The notes beneath the pieces are model-generated. The model searched no databases, was not told where the DNA came from, and saw only the letters and a program-made list of their open reading frames with translations. The position numbers and the translations under genes are program-made. Source: JAENVT01 sp043758005 (GTDB lineage Bacteria; Actinomycetota; Acidimicrobiia; Acidimicrobiales; Ilumatobacteraceae). Taken from it: a DNA stretch of 15,164 nucleotides. The DNA is taken from positions 1-15,164 of the forward strand of contig JAYVOI010000381.1 of the NCBI GenBank assembly GCA_043758005.1, written 5' to 3'. Shown piece after piece: positions 1-7,704 of the stretch (the stretch's first letter is position 1; each line of letters starts with the position of its first letter).

Positions 1-312
1 GTGTCGATCGGTGCGACGCGCTGGCGAATCCTGCGCAAGCACGTGCTGCCGATGTCGTTCACGCCGGCCCTGATCAACGCCACGCTCGACCTCGGTCAGG
101 TCGTCATCCTCACCGCGACGCTCAGCTTCCTCGGCCTCGGCGCCAAACCGCCCTCACCGGAGTGGGGAGCGATGATCACCGAAGGCGCTCAGTTCTTCTA
201 TCAATGGTGGATCGCCGTCGCTCCCGGCGTCGCCATCCTGACGGTGGCAATGGCGTTCAACTTCCTCGGTGACGGCCTGCGCGACGCCCTCGACGTGAGG
301 GCCAAACGATGA
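1..312 (+). CDS. Peptide/nickel-type ABC transporter permease, DppC/OppC-like (C-terminal part)
   Basis: This is the inner-membrane permease of an oligopeptide/dipeptide-type importer, cut by the left edge of the window; about 103 C-terminal residues remain. The visible part matches the BPD_transp_1 domain. RWRILRKHVLPMS near the start resembles the EAA loop that docks on the ATPases. It is followed by hydrophobic segments (about residues 27-47 and 70-90), the SFLGLGAKPPSPEWG motif usual in DppC/OppC proteins, and the typical end NFLGDGLRDALD. The GTG at position 1 is probably an internal codon. The stop overlaps the start of the next gene by four bases (ATGA, 309-312), so the permease and both ATPases are very likely one translationally coupled operon. 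The substrate-binding protein and partner permease must lie upstream, and substrate specificity cannot be inferred. Confidence 0.9.
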   Translation: MSIGATRWRILRKHVLPMSFTPALINATLDLGQVVILTATLSFLGLGAKPPSPEWGAMITEGAQFFYQWWIAVAPGVAILTVAMAFNFLGDGLRDALDVRAKR

Positions 313-1310
313 GCCAATCGGCGACCATGCCGCTGCTCGAGATCCGCGACCTGCACGTGAGGTTCGCCGTGCGCGGTGGGCAGGTGCATGCCGTGCGCGG
401 ACTCGACCTCACGGTGCACCGGGGTGAGGTTGCCGCAGTCGTCGGTGAGTCGGGCTCGGGCAAGAGCGCGTCGATGCTGGCTGCCCTCGGTCTGCTCGAG
501 GTCAACGCCGCGGCAGCGGGTTCGGTGCGGCTGGACGGCGTCGAACTGCTCCGCGCGGCTCCGTCGGTGCTGCGCGGCGTGCGCGGGGGACGGATCGGGA
601 TGATCTTCCAGGACCCGATGACATCGCTCAACCCCGTCCTCGAGATCCGCCGGCAGATCGCCGAGGCGGTCATCACCCATCAACGTGTCAGTCCGCGCCA
701 GGCCGAGACCAAGGCCGTCGAACTGCTGGAGATGGTCTCGTTCCCCGACGCCGAACGACGCTCCCGGTCGTATCCCCACGAACTGTCCGGCGGTATGCGT
801 CAGCGCGTCATGATCGCCATGGCGCTGGCCAACGATCCCGACATCTTGATCGCCGATGAACCGACCACGGCACTCGATGTCACCGTGCAAGCGCAGATCC
901 TCGATCTGTTGCGGTCACTCCGCCAGTCGCGCGACCTGGCAATCGTGTTGATCACCCACGATCTCGGCGTGGTCGCCGGTCTGGCCGACACCGTGCACGT
1001 GATGTACGCAGGCCGCATCGCCGAGTCGGGCCCGGTCGTCGACATCTTCCATCGGCCGCAGCACCCGTACACCGCCGGCTTGCTGGCGTCGTTGCCGCGC
1101 CTCGATCGACCCGACACCGAGCTCACGCCGATCGGTGGCGTCCCGCCCCGCCTGTACGAAGAGCCGGCCGGCTGCTCGTTCGCCCCGCGCTGCCAGTACG
1201 CCGTCGAGTCGTGCACCCAGGCGGAACCGATCCTGCAGCGCGTCAACGACTCGATGGTCGCGTGCTCGGTGCTGCCACTGGTGTCGTCGACGACCGAGGC
1301 CGCTCGATGA
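309..1310 (+). CDS. ABC transporter ATP-binding protein, DppD/OppD family
   Basis: This is one of the two cytoplasmic ATPases that power the peptide/nickel-type importer. Of its 333 residues the first ~250 form a complete ABC domain: Walker A GESGSGKS (46-53), Q-loop FQDP (Gln101), signature LSGGMRQR (159-166), Walker B ILIADE (179-184) and the switch histidine in ITHD (His217). After HPYTAGLLASLP comes the oligopeptide/dipeptide transporter C-terminal domain, with four spaced cysteines (CSFAPRC, then two more). The same four-Cys pattern occurs in the partner ATPase; such cysteines bind a metal or Fe-S centre in at least some family members. The start overlaps the permease stop and the end overlaps the next start, both as ATGA. 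Length is normal for the family. Whether the cargo is dipeptide, oligopeptide or another solute is unknown. Confidence 0.95.
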   Translation: MSQSATMPLLEIRDLHVRFAVRGGQVHAVRGLDLTVHRGEVAAVVGESGSGKSASMLAALGLLEVNAAAAGSVRLDGVELLRAAPSVLRGVRGGRIGMIFQDPMTSLNPVLEIRRQIAEAVITHQRVSPRQAETKAVELLEMVSFPDAERRSRSYPHELSGGMRQRVMIAMALANDPDILIADEPTTALDVTVQAQILDLLRSLRQSRDLAIVLITHDLGVVAGLADTVHVMYAGRIAESGPVVDIFHRPQHPYTAGLLASLPRLDRPDTELTPIGGVPPRLYEEPAGCSFAPRCQYAVESCTQAEPILQRVNDSMVACSVLPLVSSTTEAAR

Positions 1311-2287
1311 TCGCAGCGCCGCTGGTACAAGTCCGCGACCTGGTGAAGGAGTTCGAGCTCCGGCGCACTTCGTGGCGCACCGAGAATGCCACCGTGCAGG
1401 CAGTGTCGGGCGTTTCGTTCGACATCAGCGCCGGCGAAGCATTCTCGATCGTCGGCGAGTCGGGCTGCGGCAAGAGCACGACGGCGCGGTGCGTGCTGCG
1501 ACTGATCGAGCCCAGCAGTGGGTCGGTCCGCTTCGACGGCGTCGAGCTCACCGAGCTGTCTGCCGGCGACCTTCGCGACGCCCGCCAGCGGTTCCAGATG
1601 GTGTTCCAGGACCCGTACACGTCGCTCAACCCGAGGATGACCGTCGGCGAGATCATTGCGGAGCCGATGCTCGTGCACGGCGCGAGCAGAGACGAGCAGC
1701 GCGACCGCGTGGCGGAGTTGCTCGAGCAGGTCCAACTCGGCGCCGATGCCTCCGACCGCTACCCACACCAGTTCTCGGGCGGTCAGCGACAGCGGGTCGG
1801 CATCGCCCGCGCGCTTGCGCTGTCGCCCGATCTGATCGCCCTCGATGAACCGGTCTCGGCCCTCGATGTCAGCATCCAGGCCGAGATCATCCGGTTGTTG
1901 CAACGCCTTCGAGACGAGCTCGGCCTGGCCTACCTGTTCATTGCCCACGACCTCTCCGTTGTCCGCCATCTCAGCCACCGGGTCGCCGTGATGTACCTCG
2001 GCAAGATCGTCGAGGTCGCCGCGGCCGCCGAGTTGTACAGCCGGCCGGCTCATCCGTACACCAAGGCGTTGTTGTCGGCCGCGCCGATTCCCGATCCGCT
2101 GATCGAGCGCGACCGGGTGCGCATCGTGCTCGAGGGCGACCCGCCAACCCCGACGAATCCTCCGAGCGGATGCCGGTTCCGTACCCGGTGCTGGCGTGCC
2201 GAGGAGATCTGCGCCGAAGTCGAGCCGGCGCTGGACGACATCGCCGAAGGCCACCGCGTGGCCTGCCACTTCAATCTGTGGAGCTGA
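1307..2287 (+). CDS. ABC transporter ATP-binding protein, DppF/OppF family
   Basis: This is the second ATPase of the importer (326 residues), expected to form a heterodimer with the preceding one. Motifs are intact: Walker A GESGCGKS (50-57), Q-loop FQDPYTSLNP (Gln101), signature FSGGQRQR (156-163), Walker B LIALDE (176-181) and switch His214 in IAHD. The C-terminal oligopeptide-transporter domain carries HPYTKALLSAAP and a four-cysteine cluster beginning CRFRTRC. The start was placed at the ATG that overlaps the upstream stop (ATGA, 1307-1310). A longer in-frame reading from 1211 would run through the end of the previous gene and adds nothing family-like. The GGQRQR signature and the position as second ATPase favour DppF/OppF over DppD. 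The operon appears to end here, since the next gene has its own promoter-like region. Confidence 0.95.
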   Translation: MIAAPLVQVRDLVKEFELRRTSWRTENATVQAVSGVSFDISAGEAFSIVGESGCGKSTTARCVLRLIEPSSGSVRFDGVELTELSAGDLRDARQRFQMVFQDPYTSLNPRMTVGEIIAEPMLVHGASRDEQRDRVAELLEQVQLGADASDRYPHQFSGGQRQRVGIARALALSPDLIALDEPVSALDVSIQAEIIRLLQRLRDELGLAYLFIAHDLSVVRHLSHRVAVMYLGKIVEVAAAAELYSRPAHPYTKALLSAAPIPDPLIERDRVRIVLEGDPPTPTNPPSGCRFRTRCWRAEEICAEVEPALDDIAEGHRVACHFNLWS

Positions 2288-2289
2288 TC

Positions 2290-2327
2290 GCCGTCAGGTT
2301 CACGACCTGCTGAAATCGGCGAGATTT
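2290..2327 (+). terminator. Possible weak stem-loops after the ABC operon
   Basis: Three bases after the last ABC gene lies CAGGT-TCACG-ACCTG (2295-2309, 5-bp stem), enclosed by GCCG (2290-2293) and CGGC (2317-2320). AAATC/GATTT (2313-2317 and 2323-2327) forms an alternative small hairpin. There is no T-run, so a role in termination is only suggested by position. Confidence 0.22.
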
Positions 2328-2360
2328 GCCCTCAAGTCGACGATGGGCCGCGCCGATACC

Positions 2361-2390
2361 TTGCGGTGAACTCTGCCTGCGTGCTAGAAA
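2361..2390 (+). promoter_or_regulatory. Probable sigma70-type promoter of the CAP-domain gene
   Basis: TTGCGG (2361-2366) and TAGAAA (2385-2390) are separated by 18 bases in a short AT-richer stretch, giving a predicted transcript start near 2397. This leaves a leader of about 30 nt before ATG 2426, with GGAG at 2412-2415 as ribosome binding site. It also argues against the upstream GTG at 2366 as the start, because that codon would lie inside the promoter. Confidence 0.4.
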
Positions 2391-2425
2391 ATAGGTGGGC
2401 GCAGAACAATCGGAGTACCGGTTTC

Positions 2426-4090
2426 ATGCACGGCTTCAAGGCGCAGCGCCCAGCACGACCGTTTTCATTGGAGAGGGTCCGCGGCACGTTCGCACTCGTC
2501 ATCCTCTGTGCAGCCGTTGCGGTGTTGCAGCCGACGATCGCCTTGCCATCCGTCGACGCAGCCGTCTCGGCGACGTCGGCGTACATGTCGGTGCAGCCGT
2601 GCCGCCTCGCTGACACCCGCCTGAACAGCGGGTTCGTCCGGATCGATGCGCTGACATTGCAGATCGCCGGCCGCGGGATCTGCGGCATCCCCGCCAACGC
2701 CACCTCGTTGGCGCTGACTCTCACCGTCGTGAGCCCGCAGGCTTCCGGCTTCCTCACCGCGTGGCCATCCGATCGAGCCCGACCGGTCATTTCGAACGTC
2801 AACTTCGATGTCGACCAGATCCGAGCCAATGGTTCGATCACTCGTGTCGACGCCGCAGGCACATTCCGAGTCTTCACCTCGGCCCCCTCGCAGGTGGTGG
2901 TCGATGTCGTCGGTGCGTTCGTGCCCTCGACCGCGGCTGCCTCCGGCAGGTTCGTGCCCCGACCGTCGACGCGTCTCTATGACTCGCGCCCCGGTCCCAA
3001 GCGTGCGGCCGGCTCGACAATGACGTTGCCGTTGCCCGCCGGGGTGCCGGCTGATGCGGTAGCGCTCGCCCTCAACGTAACGGTCACGGAATCGTCGGGC
3101 CCCGGCTTCGTCACCGAGTTCCCGGCAGGTCGCGAGATGCCGACCTCGTCGATCCTCAATGTGGATCAACCGAACCAGACCCGCGCCGCGGCCGGGATCT
3201 TCCCCGTGTCGTCGGCGGGCGTCGCCTTGTTCGTCTCGGGCGGTGGGCACATCGTGGTCGACCTCCTCGGGTACTTCACCGGTCCGTCCTCAGGATCTGG
3301 CACCGACGGTCTGTTCACCGCTGCCGACCCGACCCGCCTGCTCGACACCCGTGGAGCGAGCCCGTTGGGCACTGGTGTGCCGCTGTACCCGAGCGGCGGG
3401 CTGGAACTGGCCATTTCGCAGGGCGGCTCGATCGCCTACAACGTCACGTCGGTCAACGGCACGGGCGGCTACGTCACCGCGTTCCCGGCCGGCACCGGTC
3501 GACCGGCAACCTCGACGGTCAACTCCGTCGGCGGCGGTGACGTCGTGGCCAACTTCGCCATCAGCCAGGTGTCGAACCGTGGCCTCGGCTTCTTCAGCCA
3601 ATCGCAGACCGACCTGCTCGCCGATGTGCAGGGGTGGTTCTCCGGGCCCTCGGCCACCGCAACGCAGCCGCCCCCGGCCAACACCCCACCTCCGCCGCCC
3701 CAAGTGCAGTACTCGCCGTGCATCACCGACGGGCTCGCCGCGTTGAACTCCACACGCGCCGCCGCCGGCGTGGCTCCGCTGGCGGCCAACGCCGCGGCGA
3801 CCGCCTTCGCCTGCTCGTGGGCGTTGCAGCTGGCCGTGGCCAACAATGGTCTGGTCCACTCGACCAGTGCCGCGCGCGACGCCGCTGTCGGTTGCCCGAC
3901 CGGCGAGAACATCGCCTACGCCACGGGTGCGTCGCCCTCGGGCCTGATCTCGCTGTGGTACGCCTCGCCACCGCACATGGCCAACATCAAGAACCCGATC
4001 TACGGCAGTGCGGGCCTCGGCTTCGTGATCCGCACCGATGCCTCCGGTGGCCAGTTGATCTTCGGCGTCACCGACTTCGCCATCTGCTGA
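2426..4090 (+). CDS. Secreted CAP-superfamily (SCP/PR1-like) protein with three N-terminal beta-repeat modules
   Basis: This exported protein of 554 residues has three parts. A basic N-terminus and hydrophobic core (about 21-40) form a signal peptide, with cleavage likely around 44-50 (VDA-AVSA). Three related modules follow, at about 52-168, 177-286 and 297-407. Each opens with a RLxDTR-like motif (RLADTR, RLYDSR, RLLDTR), has a middle T-A/E-F/W-P-A/S motif and an N-V/S strand, and closes with a VVVDVVGAF-like strand. After a proline-rich linker (about 415-427) a CAP domain occupies 432-554. It shows LVHS (His478), GENIAY (Glu494) and SPPHMANI (His517), the usual CAP-cavity residues, and the ending GLGF...VTDFAIC. 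Even spacing of cysteines suggests disulfides. The molecular role is unknown; CAP proteins in bacteria are variously proposed to bind lipids, cell wall or protein. The start is ATG 2426, supported by GGAG 2412-2415. Confidence 0.88.
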   Translation: MHGFKAQRPARPFSLERVRGTFALVILCAAVAVLQPTIALPSVDAAVSATSAYMSVQPCRLADTRLNSGFVRIDALTLQIAGRGICGIPANATSLALTLTVVSPQASGFLTAWPSDRARPVISNVNFDVDQIRANGSITRVDAAGTFRVFTSAPSQVVVDVVGAFVPSTAAASGRFVPRPSTRLYDSRPGPKRAAGSTMTLPLPAGVPADAVALALNVTVTESSGPGFVTEFPAGREMPTSSILNVDQPNQTRAAAGIFPVSSAGVALFVSGGGHIVVDLLGYFTGPSSGSGTDGLFTAADPTRLLDTRGASPLGTGVPLYPSGGLELAISQGGSIAYNVTSVNGTGGYVTAFPAGTGRPATSTVNSVGGGDVVANFAISQVSNRGLGFFSQSQTDLLADVQGWFSGPSATATQPPPANTPPPPPQVQYSPCITDGLAALNSTRAAAGVAPLAANAAATAFACSWALQLAVANNGLVHSTSAARDAAVGCPTGENIAYATGASPSGLISLWYASPPHMANIKNPIYGSAGLGFVIRTDASGGQLIFGVTDFAIC

Positions 4091-4147
4091 CGCGCCCCAG
4101 GCGAGATGGATGGCGTACAAGTCGCATTCGGCGCGGCTCACTCGACC

Positions 4148-4188
4148 TTTGTCGCTCCCAGGTCGCTCAGCGACCTCCCAGCGACAAA
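4148..4188. terminator. Two-tier perfect hairpin between convergent genes, probable bidirectional terminator
   Basis: TTTGTCGCT (4148-4156) pairs perfectly with AGCGACAAA (4180-4188), and AGGTCGC (4160-4166) pairs perfectly with GCGACCT (4170-4176) around a TCA loop. The two stems are separated by a symmetric CCC/CCC internal loop. It lies between the plus-strand CAP gene (stop 4090) and the minus-strand DUF922-like gene (stop 4218) and is nearly the same read from either strand. There is no long T-run, so it is not a textbook intrinsic terminator. U-poor hairpins are common as terminators in actinobacteria, but processing or protein binding is also possible. Confidence 0.6.
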
Positions 4189-4217
4189 AGTTCAGGTGAA
4201 GGGGCCAGAACTGCGGC

Positions 4218-4691
4218 TCAGGTGATGCTGGTGTCGAGAGTGGTGCCCTGATTGATGCCGTGGTTGGTCGACGAGTCGTAGCCGTCGCTGGCCTGCTGCA
4301 GATCGGTCTGGACCTGGGCGAAGGCGGCCCACGCCTCATCGGTGGTCTTGCCGATCAGCGTGTCCTCGTAGTTGTCGAGGTACTGGTAGGCCAGGTTGGC
4401 GTGGCCCATCTCGTGCGTCATCAGGGCCTCCGACCAGCGATCCCACTCGCCGCGCACGGCATCGTTGGCATCGCTGCGCCGGCCCCACGCCGGCACGCGT
4501 ACCTCGAGGTCGACGCTCAGGGTTCCGCCGGTGACGACCTGGTTGTCGTCCCAGCTGAGGTTCAGCGAGGGAAGCCAGCTGCATCGGCCGACCTCGTCGA
4601 GGCCCCAACCGGTCATCTCGTCGAAGAGCTCCTGAAGGGTTTCGCCCCATAGCTCGCCGAAGTCGCCACCTGCTTGGTTCCACGTCGTCAT
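4218..4691 (-). CDS. DUF922-like putative zinc-dependent protease
   Basis: This protein of 157 residues has an HEMGH motif (His93, Glu94, His97), the HExxH signature of zinc metallopeptidases. It sits in a helix preceded by W-DRWSEALMTHE. A segment with a cysteine and V-P-W (GRCSWLPSLNLSW...VRVPAW) comes before it, and YDSSTNHGINQG near the end. That order resembles the DUF922 family, whose members are usually secreted. No signal peptide or membrane segment is seen. The reading frame upstream is open only back to a TGA at 4743-4745 and has no standard start codon before ATG 4691. The protein is therefore either cytoplasmic or a shortened form that lost its leader. The ribosome binding site is poor. 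The gene starts 64 nt after the carboxypeptidase stop and is probably co-transcribed with it. Activity has not been shown for this family in general. Confidence 0.65.
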   Translation of the reverse strand: MTTWNQAGGDFGELWGETLQELFDEMTGWGLDEVGRCSWLPSLNLSWDDNQVVTGGTLSVDLEVRVPAWGRRSDANDAVRGEWDRWSEALMTHEMGHANLAYQYLDNYEDTLIGKTTDEAWAAFAQVQTDLQQASDGYDSSTNHGINQGTTLDTSIT

Positions 4692-4755
4692 GCCGGTGAT
4701 CTTGCGCCATGTGACGGCCTGATCGCACGCACCTTCGGGCAGTCAGGCGGGCACG

Positions 4756-5736
4756 TCAGACCGGCTGATCGAAGGCCCAGTCCAGCAATGCCGAGGCACC
4801 GTCGATGCGCGCCTGGTCGCTCGGTGCGCCGAGCACCGCAACGATCACGCGGCGATCGCCCCGGGTGGCCGAGCCGACCAGGCAGTATCCGGCATTGGTG
4901 GTGTGGCCGGTCTTCACCCCGGTCGCGCCTTTGTACCTCGTCAGCAGCTTGTTCGTGGCGCTGAAGTGTTGGCCGTTCATCTGCGCATCACTGCGCGCGA
5001 CCGTGGCTTGAAACGTCGTGTCCTGCATCAGGATCGCGGCGATCGACACCATGTCGCGCGCCGACGAGTGCGCGCCGTCCGCGTCGAGCCCGACGGCGTT
5101 GACGGCCACGGTCTGGGTCATCCCCAAGGTCTCTGCGGCGTCGTTCATCATTCCGACAAATGCTTCCTCGGTCCCGCCGACGTCGAGCGCCAGAGTGTGG
5201 GAGGCGTCATTGGCGCTGACGATCAGTTCGGCGCGCAGCAGCACCGCGCGTGACAGACGTTGACCCTCGTACAACCCGATAGCCGACTCTGCCGGATCCA
5301 GATGCATGGCCGGAACGGTGGCGACATGTGCCGGGTCACCCGCCTGCATCACCACGTACGCCGTCAGCAGCTTCATCAGACTGCCGACCGGTCGCGCAGT
5401 GTCCGCGTCGAGATCCGCCAGCCACTGTTGCGAGCCGACGTCGTAGACGGCATACGCGGACGCATCGATGCTCGGAGGCTGGTTGGCGTCGATCGTCGTC
5501 GGTACTGCGGTCGGCGCATCCGTGGTGACGGTGGTCGTGGTCGTCGGCGGTGACGTGATCGTCGTCGACGGTGTGGAGGTCACGGCCACCGCCGGCGTGG
5601 TCGACGGAAGTGACGCGAGTGGCGGGAGCGACACTCGATCGGCCGTACCGTCGGTGCTGCCGCACGCCGCGATGAACGCGAGCACGGCAACGAGCCACGC
5701 GTAACGGATGCGGCGCACCGGTGCTGAGATGTTCAA
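4756..5736 (-). CDS. D-alanyl-D-alanine carboxypeptidase, S11 (penicillin-binding protein 5/DacA) family, predicted lipoprotein
   Basis: This serine peptidase trims the terminal D-Ala from peptidoglycan pentapeptide stems outside the membrane. All three active-site motifs are present: SLMK (Ser119-Lys122), SAN (174-176) and KTG (275-277), within an S11 fold (PVGSLMKLLTAYVV, ELIVSANDAS, GATGVKTGHT). The N-terminus has a hydrophobic core followed by IAAC (Cys25), a good lipobox, so it is probably anchored to the membrane by lipid. A threonine/proline-rich linker (about 46-84) spans the wall. The extra C-terminal domain of PBP5 is absent, as in many actinobacterial members. The start given is TTG 5736. 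GTG 5718 would give a more typical lipoprotein leader beginning MRRIRYAW and is equally plausible. The gene lies 97 bp after the membrane-anchored gene, in the same direction. Confidence 0.88.
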   Translation of the reverse strand: MNISAPVRRIRYAWLVAVLAFIAACGSTDGTADRVSLPPLASLPSTTPAVAVTSTPSTTITSPPTTTTTVTTDAPTAVPTTIDANQPPSIDASAYAVYDVGSQQWLADLDADTARPVGSLMKLLTAYVVMQAGDPAHVATVPAMHLDPAESAIGLYEGQRLSRAVLLRAELIVSANDASHTLALDVGGTEEAFVGMMNDAAETLGMTQTVAVNAVGLDADGAHSSARDMVSIAAILMQDTTFQATVARSDAQMNGQHFSATNKLLTRYKGATGVKTGHTTNAGYCLVGSATRGDRRVIVAVLGAPSDQARIDGASALLDWAFDQPV

Positions 5737-5833
5737 TCGGCCTGATCCACCGACTGCGTCACGGTGCGGGCGTGATCTCGAGCGGTTTCGGGGTCGGCCA
5801 CGGCAGCGATGCTACCGAGGACCGTGGGCGTCC

Positions 5834-7303
5834 TCAGGTAGCGGGCCATGCAGCGAGGACTGCGCCATCGTCGTCGACGATCTCCGCGGTGTACGGCGTG
5901 GCCTCGCTGAACACGTAGGCCGCGAAGGTGCGGTCCATGGCGGATCCGGCGTCGTTGAAGGGCACCACGGTGGGGTCGAGACCGGCCTGCGTGATCTGGA
6001 GGTGAGCGGTGGTCGTGATCGACCGTGGCAGATCAGCCAGCACGTAGGTCCTGGCGTTGTCGACGACGGTGGTGATCTGCGGGCGGCCGTGGGCGACCGA
6101 ATCGACGCCACTGCCTTCCCAGCGCCAATTGACCCGGCGCTGGCTGCCCGAGTACGACATCGTCACGCCGATCGTCCAGAGCAGTGTCGCAGCGTCGGTA
6201 CCCGACGAGATCGAGGGGGCCTGCGACCGAACGATCGCCGACCGCGGCGAGTTCACTCGCAGCGCCTGTGTCCTCATGGTCTCCCACTCGGTCGAAGTGA
6301 CCTGATGGACCGTGCGGGCCACATTGATCACGTCTGCCACGGGCACGGGGGCGCTCACCGTGATCACGTTGTCGCCATCGATCCACGTGGCCATGGCATC
6401 GTCGGCCCGGCCGACGATCTTGCCGCCGACCGCGGGCACGCCGTTGATCTCGAACGGCGTGGAGTCCTCGAGCAGGAAGCGAAGTGCGAAGTAGCGATCG
6501 CCCGCTGCTCCGCGGTCGAAGTTGCGCGTGCGGCGGCCGACGGTGATCGAGATGGCGGTTGTCGGATCATCCGCCGACACGTAGCTGATCTGTTCGGTGA
6601 CGGTGCTCTGAACTGCCAGCCACGGTTGCACGGTGCTGACGATTCGGTGACCGGGGGCGAACCAGGAGTCGCTGAACTCGACTGCGCTACCGGTGGGATG
6701 CACGGAGCCGGCCAGACGAACGAGATCGCTGTCGCTCCAACCGAACGACGTGATGGAGATGCCGAACCCGTCGACGGTGAACCGGCTGATGGTCTGCCCG
6801 CCGCTCACGTGGGAGATCGCGATCGAAACGCCATCCGACTCGACCCGATAGGCGTTCGACGCGCTGAGCGTCGATGCTCCTGGGGTAGTGGTCACGGAGA
6901 ACCACGAGCCCGAGTTCGCCGAGGCCCCATTCGTGGCCCACAACTCGTACGCGGACGTCTGGGTCAGCGCAGCGTCGATGGCCTGCACGTTGGCGTACTG
7001 AACGCCGAACGTTGCCGGCAGATCAGCCGCAAGGAACGGGACCGTCGCGGCGAAGGCCGAATGCAGCGCTGGGGGAGCGGTCGAGGCGCTGGTCGTACTG
7101 GCGCTGGGCGTACTGGCAGTCGCCGTAGTCCGTGCGTCGCTCGATGATGCCGAGCTTGCCAGGCCGTAGCCGACGACCACGACGAGCAGCACGGCCACCG
7201 CTGGACCCGCCCAGCGCCGTCTGTCGACGCCGGGGTTTGGGTCGTTCGGGGCGCTATCACCGAAGGCGCCGACATCATCATCGATGGCCTCGATGATGTC
7301 CAT
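5834..7303 (-). CDS. Membrane-anchored extracytoplasmic protein of unknown function
   Basis: I do not recognise this 489-residue protein. An acidic N-terminus (MDIIEAIDDD) of about 30 residues, ending in RRR, precedes one clear transmembrane helix (about 31-50, AGPAVAVLLVVVVGYGLAS). A Ser/Thr/Ala-rich linker follows (about 51-78), and the remainder is predominantly beta-like and rich in Ser, Thr and Val. The topology suggests a short cytoplasmic tail and a large outside domain, as in anti-sigma-factor-like or wall-associated proteins, but no zinc-finger or known catalytic motif is seen. It begins 12 nt after the AhpD-like stop without an obvious ribosome binding site, so coupling to the upstream gene is likely. 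A carboxypeptidase follows in the same direction, which fits a cell-envelope role by context only. A 479-codon open frame on the opposite strand is regarded as a shadow. Confidence 0.75.
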   Translation of the reverse strand: MDIIEAIDDDVGAFGDSAPNDPNPGVDRRRWAGPAVAVLLVVVVGYGLASSASSSDARTTATASTPSASTTSASTAPPALHSAFAATVPFLAADLPATFGVQYANVQAIDAALTQTSAYELWATNGASANSGSWFSVTTTPGASTLSASNAYRVESDGVSIAISHVSGGQTISRFTVDGFGISITSFGWSDSDLVRLAGSVHPTGSAVEFSDSWFAPGHRIVSTVQPWLAVQSTVTEQISYVSADDPTTAISITVGRRTRNFDRGAAGDRYFALRFLLEDSTPFEINGVPAVGGKIVGRADDAMATWIDGDNVITVSAPVPVADVINVARTVHQVTSTEWETMRTQALRVNSPRSAIVRSQAPSISSGTDAATLLWTIGVTMSYSGSQRRVNWRWEGSGVDSVAHGRPQITTVVDNARTYVLADLPRSITTTAHLQITQAGLDPTVVPFNDAGSAMDRTFAAYVFSEATPYTAEIVDDDGAVLAAWPAT

Positions 7304-7314
7304 CGTTCAGACGT

Positions 7315-7695
7315 CTACGCTGGCTGGTCGGGTGTGGCGGCAGGGCGGGCGTCGGCGAACTCGCAGAACGCGTCGAATGCGCGGGGCCCGTAGACGGTGC
7401 CGGGTCCGCCGCTGAGCAGGATTGCGACACCGAGCGCTTCGGCAGCTTCCTCGCGCGAGGCCCCGGCCTTTGCCGCGCCTCGGGCATGGGCGGCGATGCA
7501 CCCGTCGCAGCGGATGGCGACGGCGATGCCGAGGGCGATCAGTTCCTTCGTCTTGGCGTCGAGCACACCGGGTGCCATTGCCGCCGAACTCAACGCGGCG
7601 TAGCCCTTGTACACGTCGGGGATCGCGCCCCGCAGCGCCCGGCCCAGTGGAATGACGTCGTCGAGAACCGCCTGACCGTGCACGTGTTCGCTCAT
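7315..7695 (-). CDS. Carboxymuconolactone decarboxylase / AhpD-like protein
   Basis: This small protein of 126 residues belongs to the AhpD/CMD superfamily. The core reads TKELIALGIAVAIRCDGCIAAHARGA, that is a conserved Glu, CxxC (CDGC) and a His four positions later. This is the redox-active arrangement of AhpD-type thiol peroxidase partners rather than of true carboxymuconolactone decarboxylases, which lack the cysteines. After it comes an EEAAEALGVAILLSGGP helix typical of the family. A role in peroxide defence or thiol redox is likely but unproven. It sits 9 nt after the DUF2630 gene and 11 nt before the membrane-anchored gene, so the three look like one transcript. No clear Shine-Dalgarno precedes the ATG. 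Confidence 0.85.
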   Translation of the reverse strand: MSEHVHGQAVLDDVIPLGRALRGAIPDVYKGYAALSSAAMAPGVLDAKTKELIALGIAVAIRCDGCIAAHARGAAKAGASREEAAEALGVAILLSGGPGTVYGPRAFDAFCEFADARPAATPDQPA

Positions 7696-7704
7696 GTGCC
7701 GACG

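Noticed and set aside
800..2269. 489-codon open frame on the minus strand across the two ABC ATPases
   Set aside because: It lies antisense to two intact, motif-complete genes; long antisense frames are expected in high-GC DNA, and the product is Arg/Asp-rich without domains.
2366..2425. GTG start 20 codons upstream for the CAP protein
   Set aside because: It falls inside the probable promoter, and the ATG at 2426 has a GGAG and gives a normal signal peptide.
5798..5827. CCACGG/CCGTGG inverted repeat between the membrane-anchored gene and the carboxypeptidase
   Set aside because: A 6-bp stem with an 18-nt loop and no T-run is expected by chance in GC-rich DNA.
5708..7147. 479-codon open frame on the plus strand opposite the membrane-anchored protein
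   Set aside because: The opposite frame has a clean membrane helix, linker and operon spacing; this one is rich in Arg, Gly and His and has no recognisable domain.
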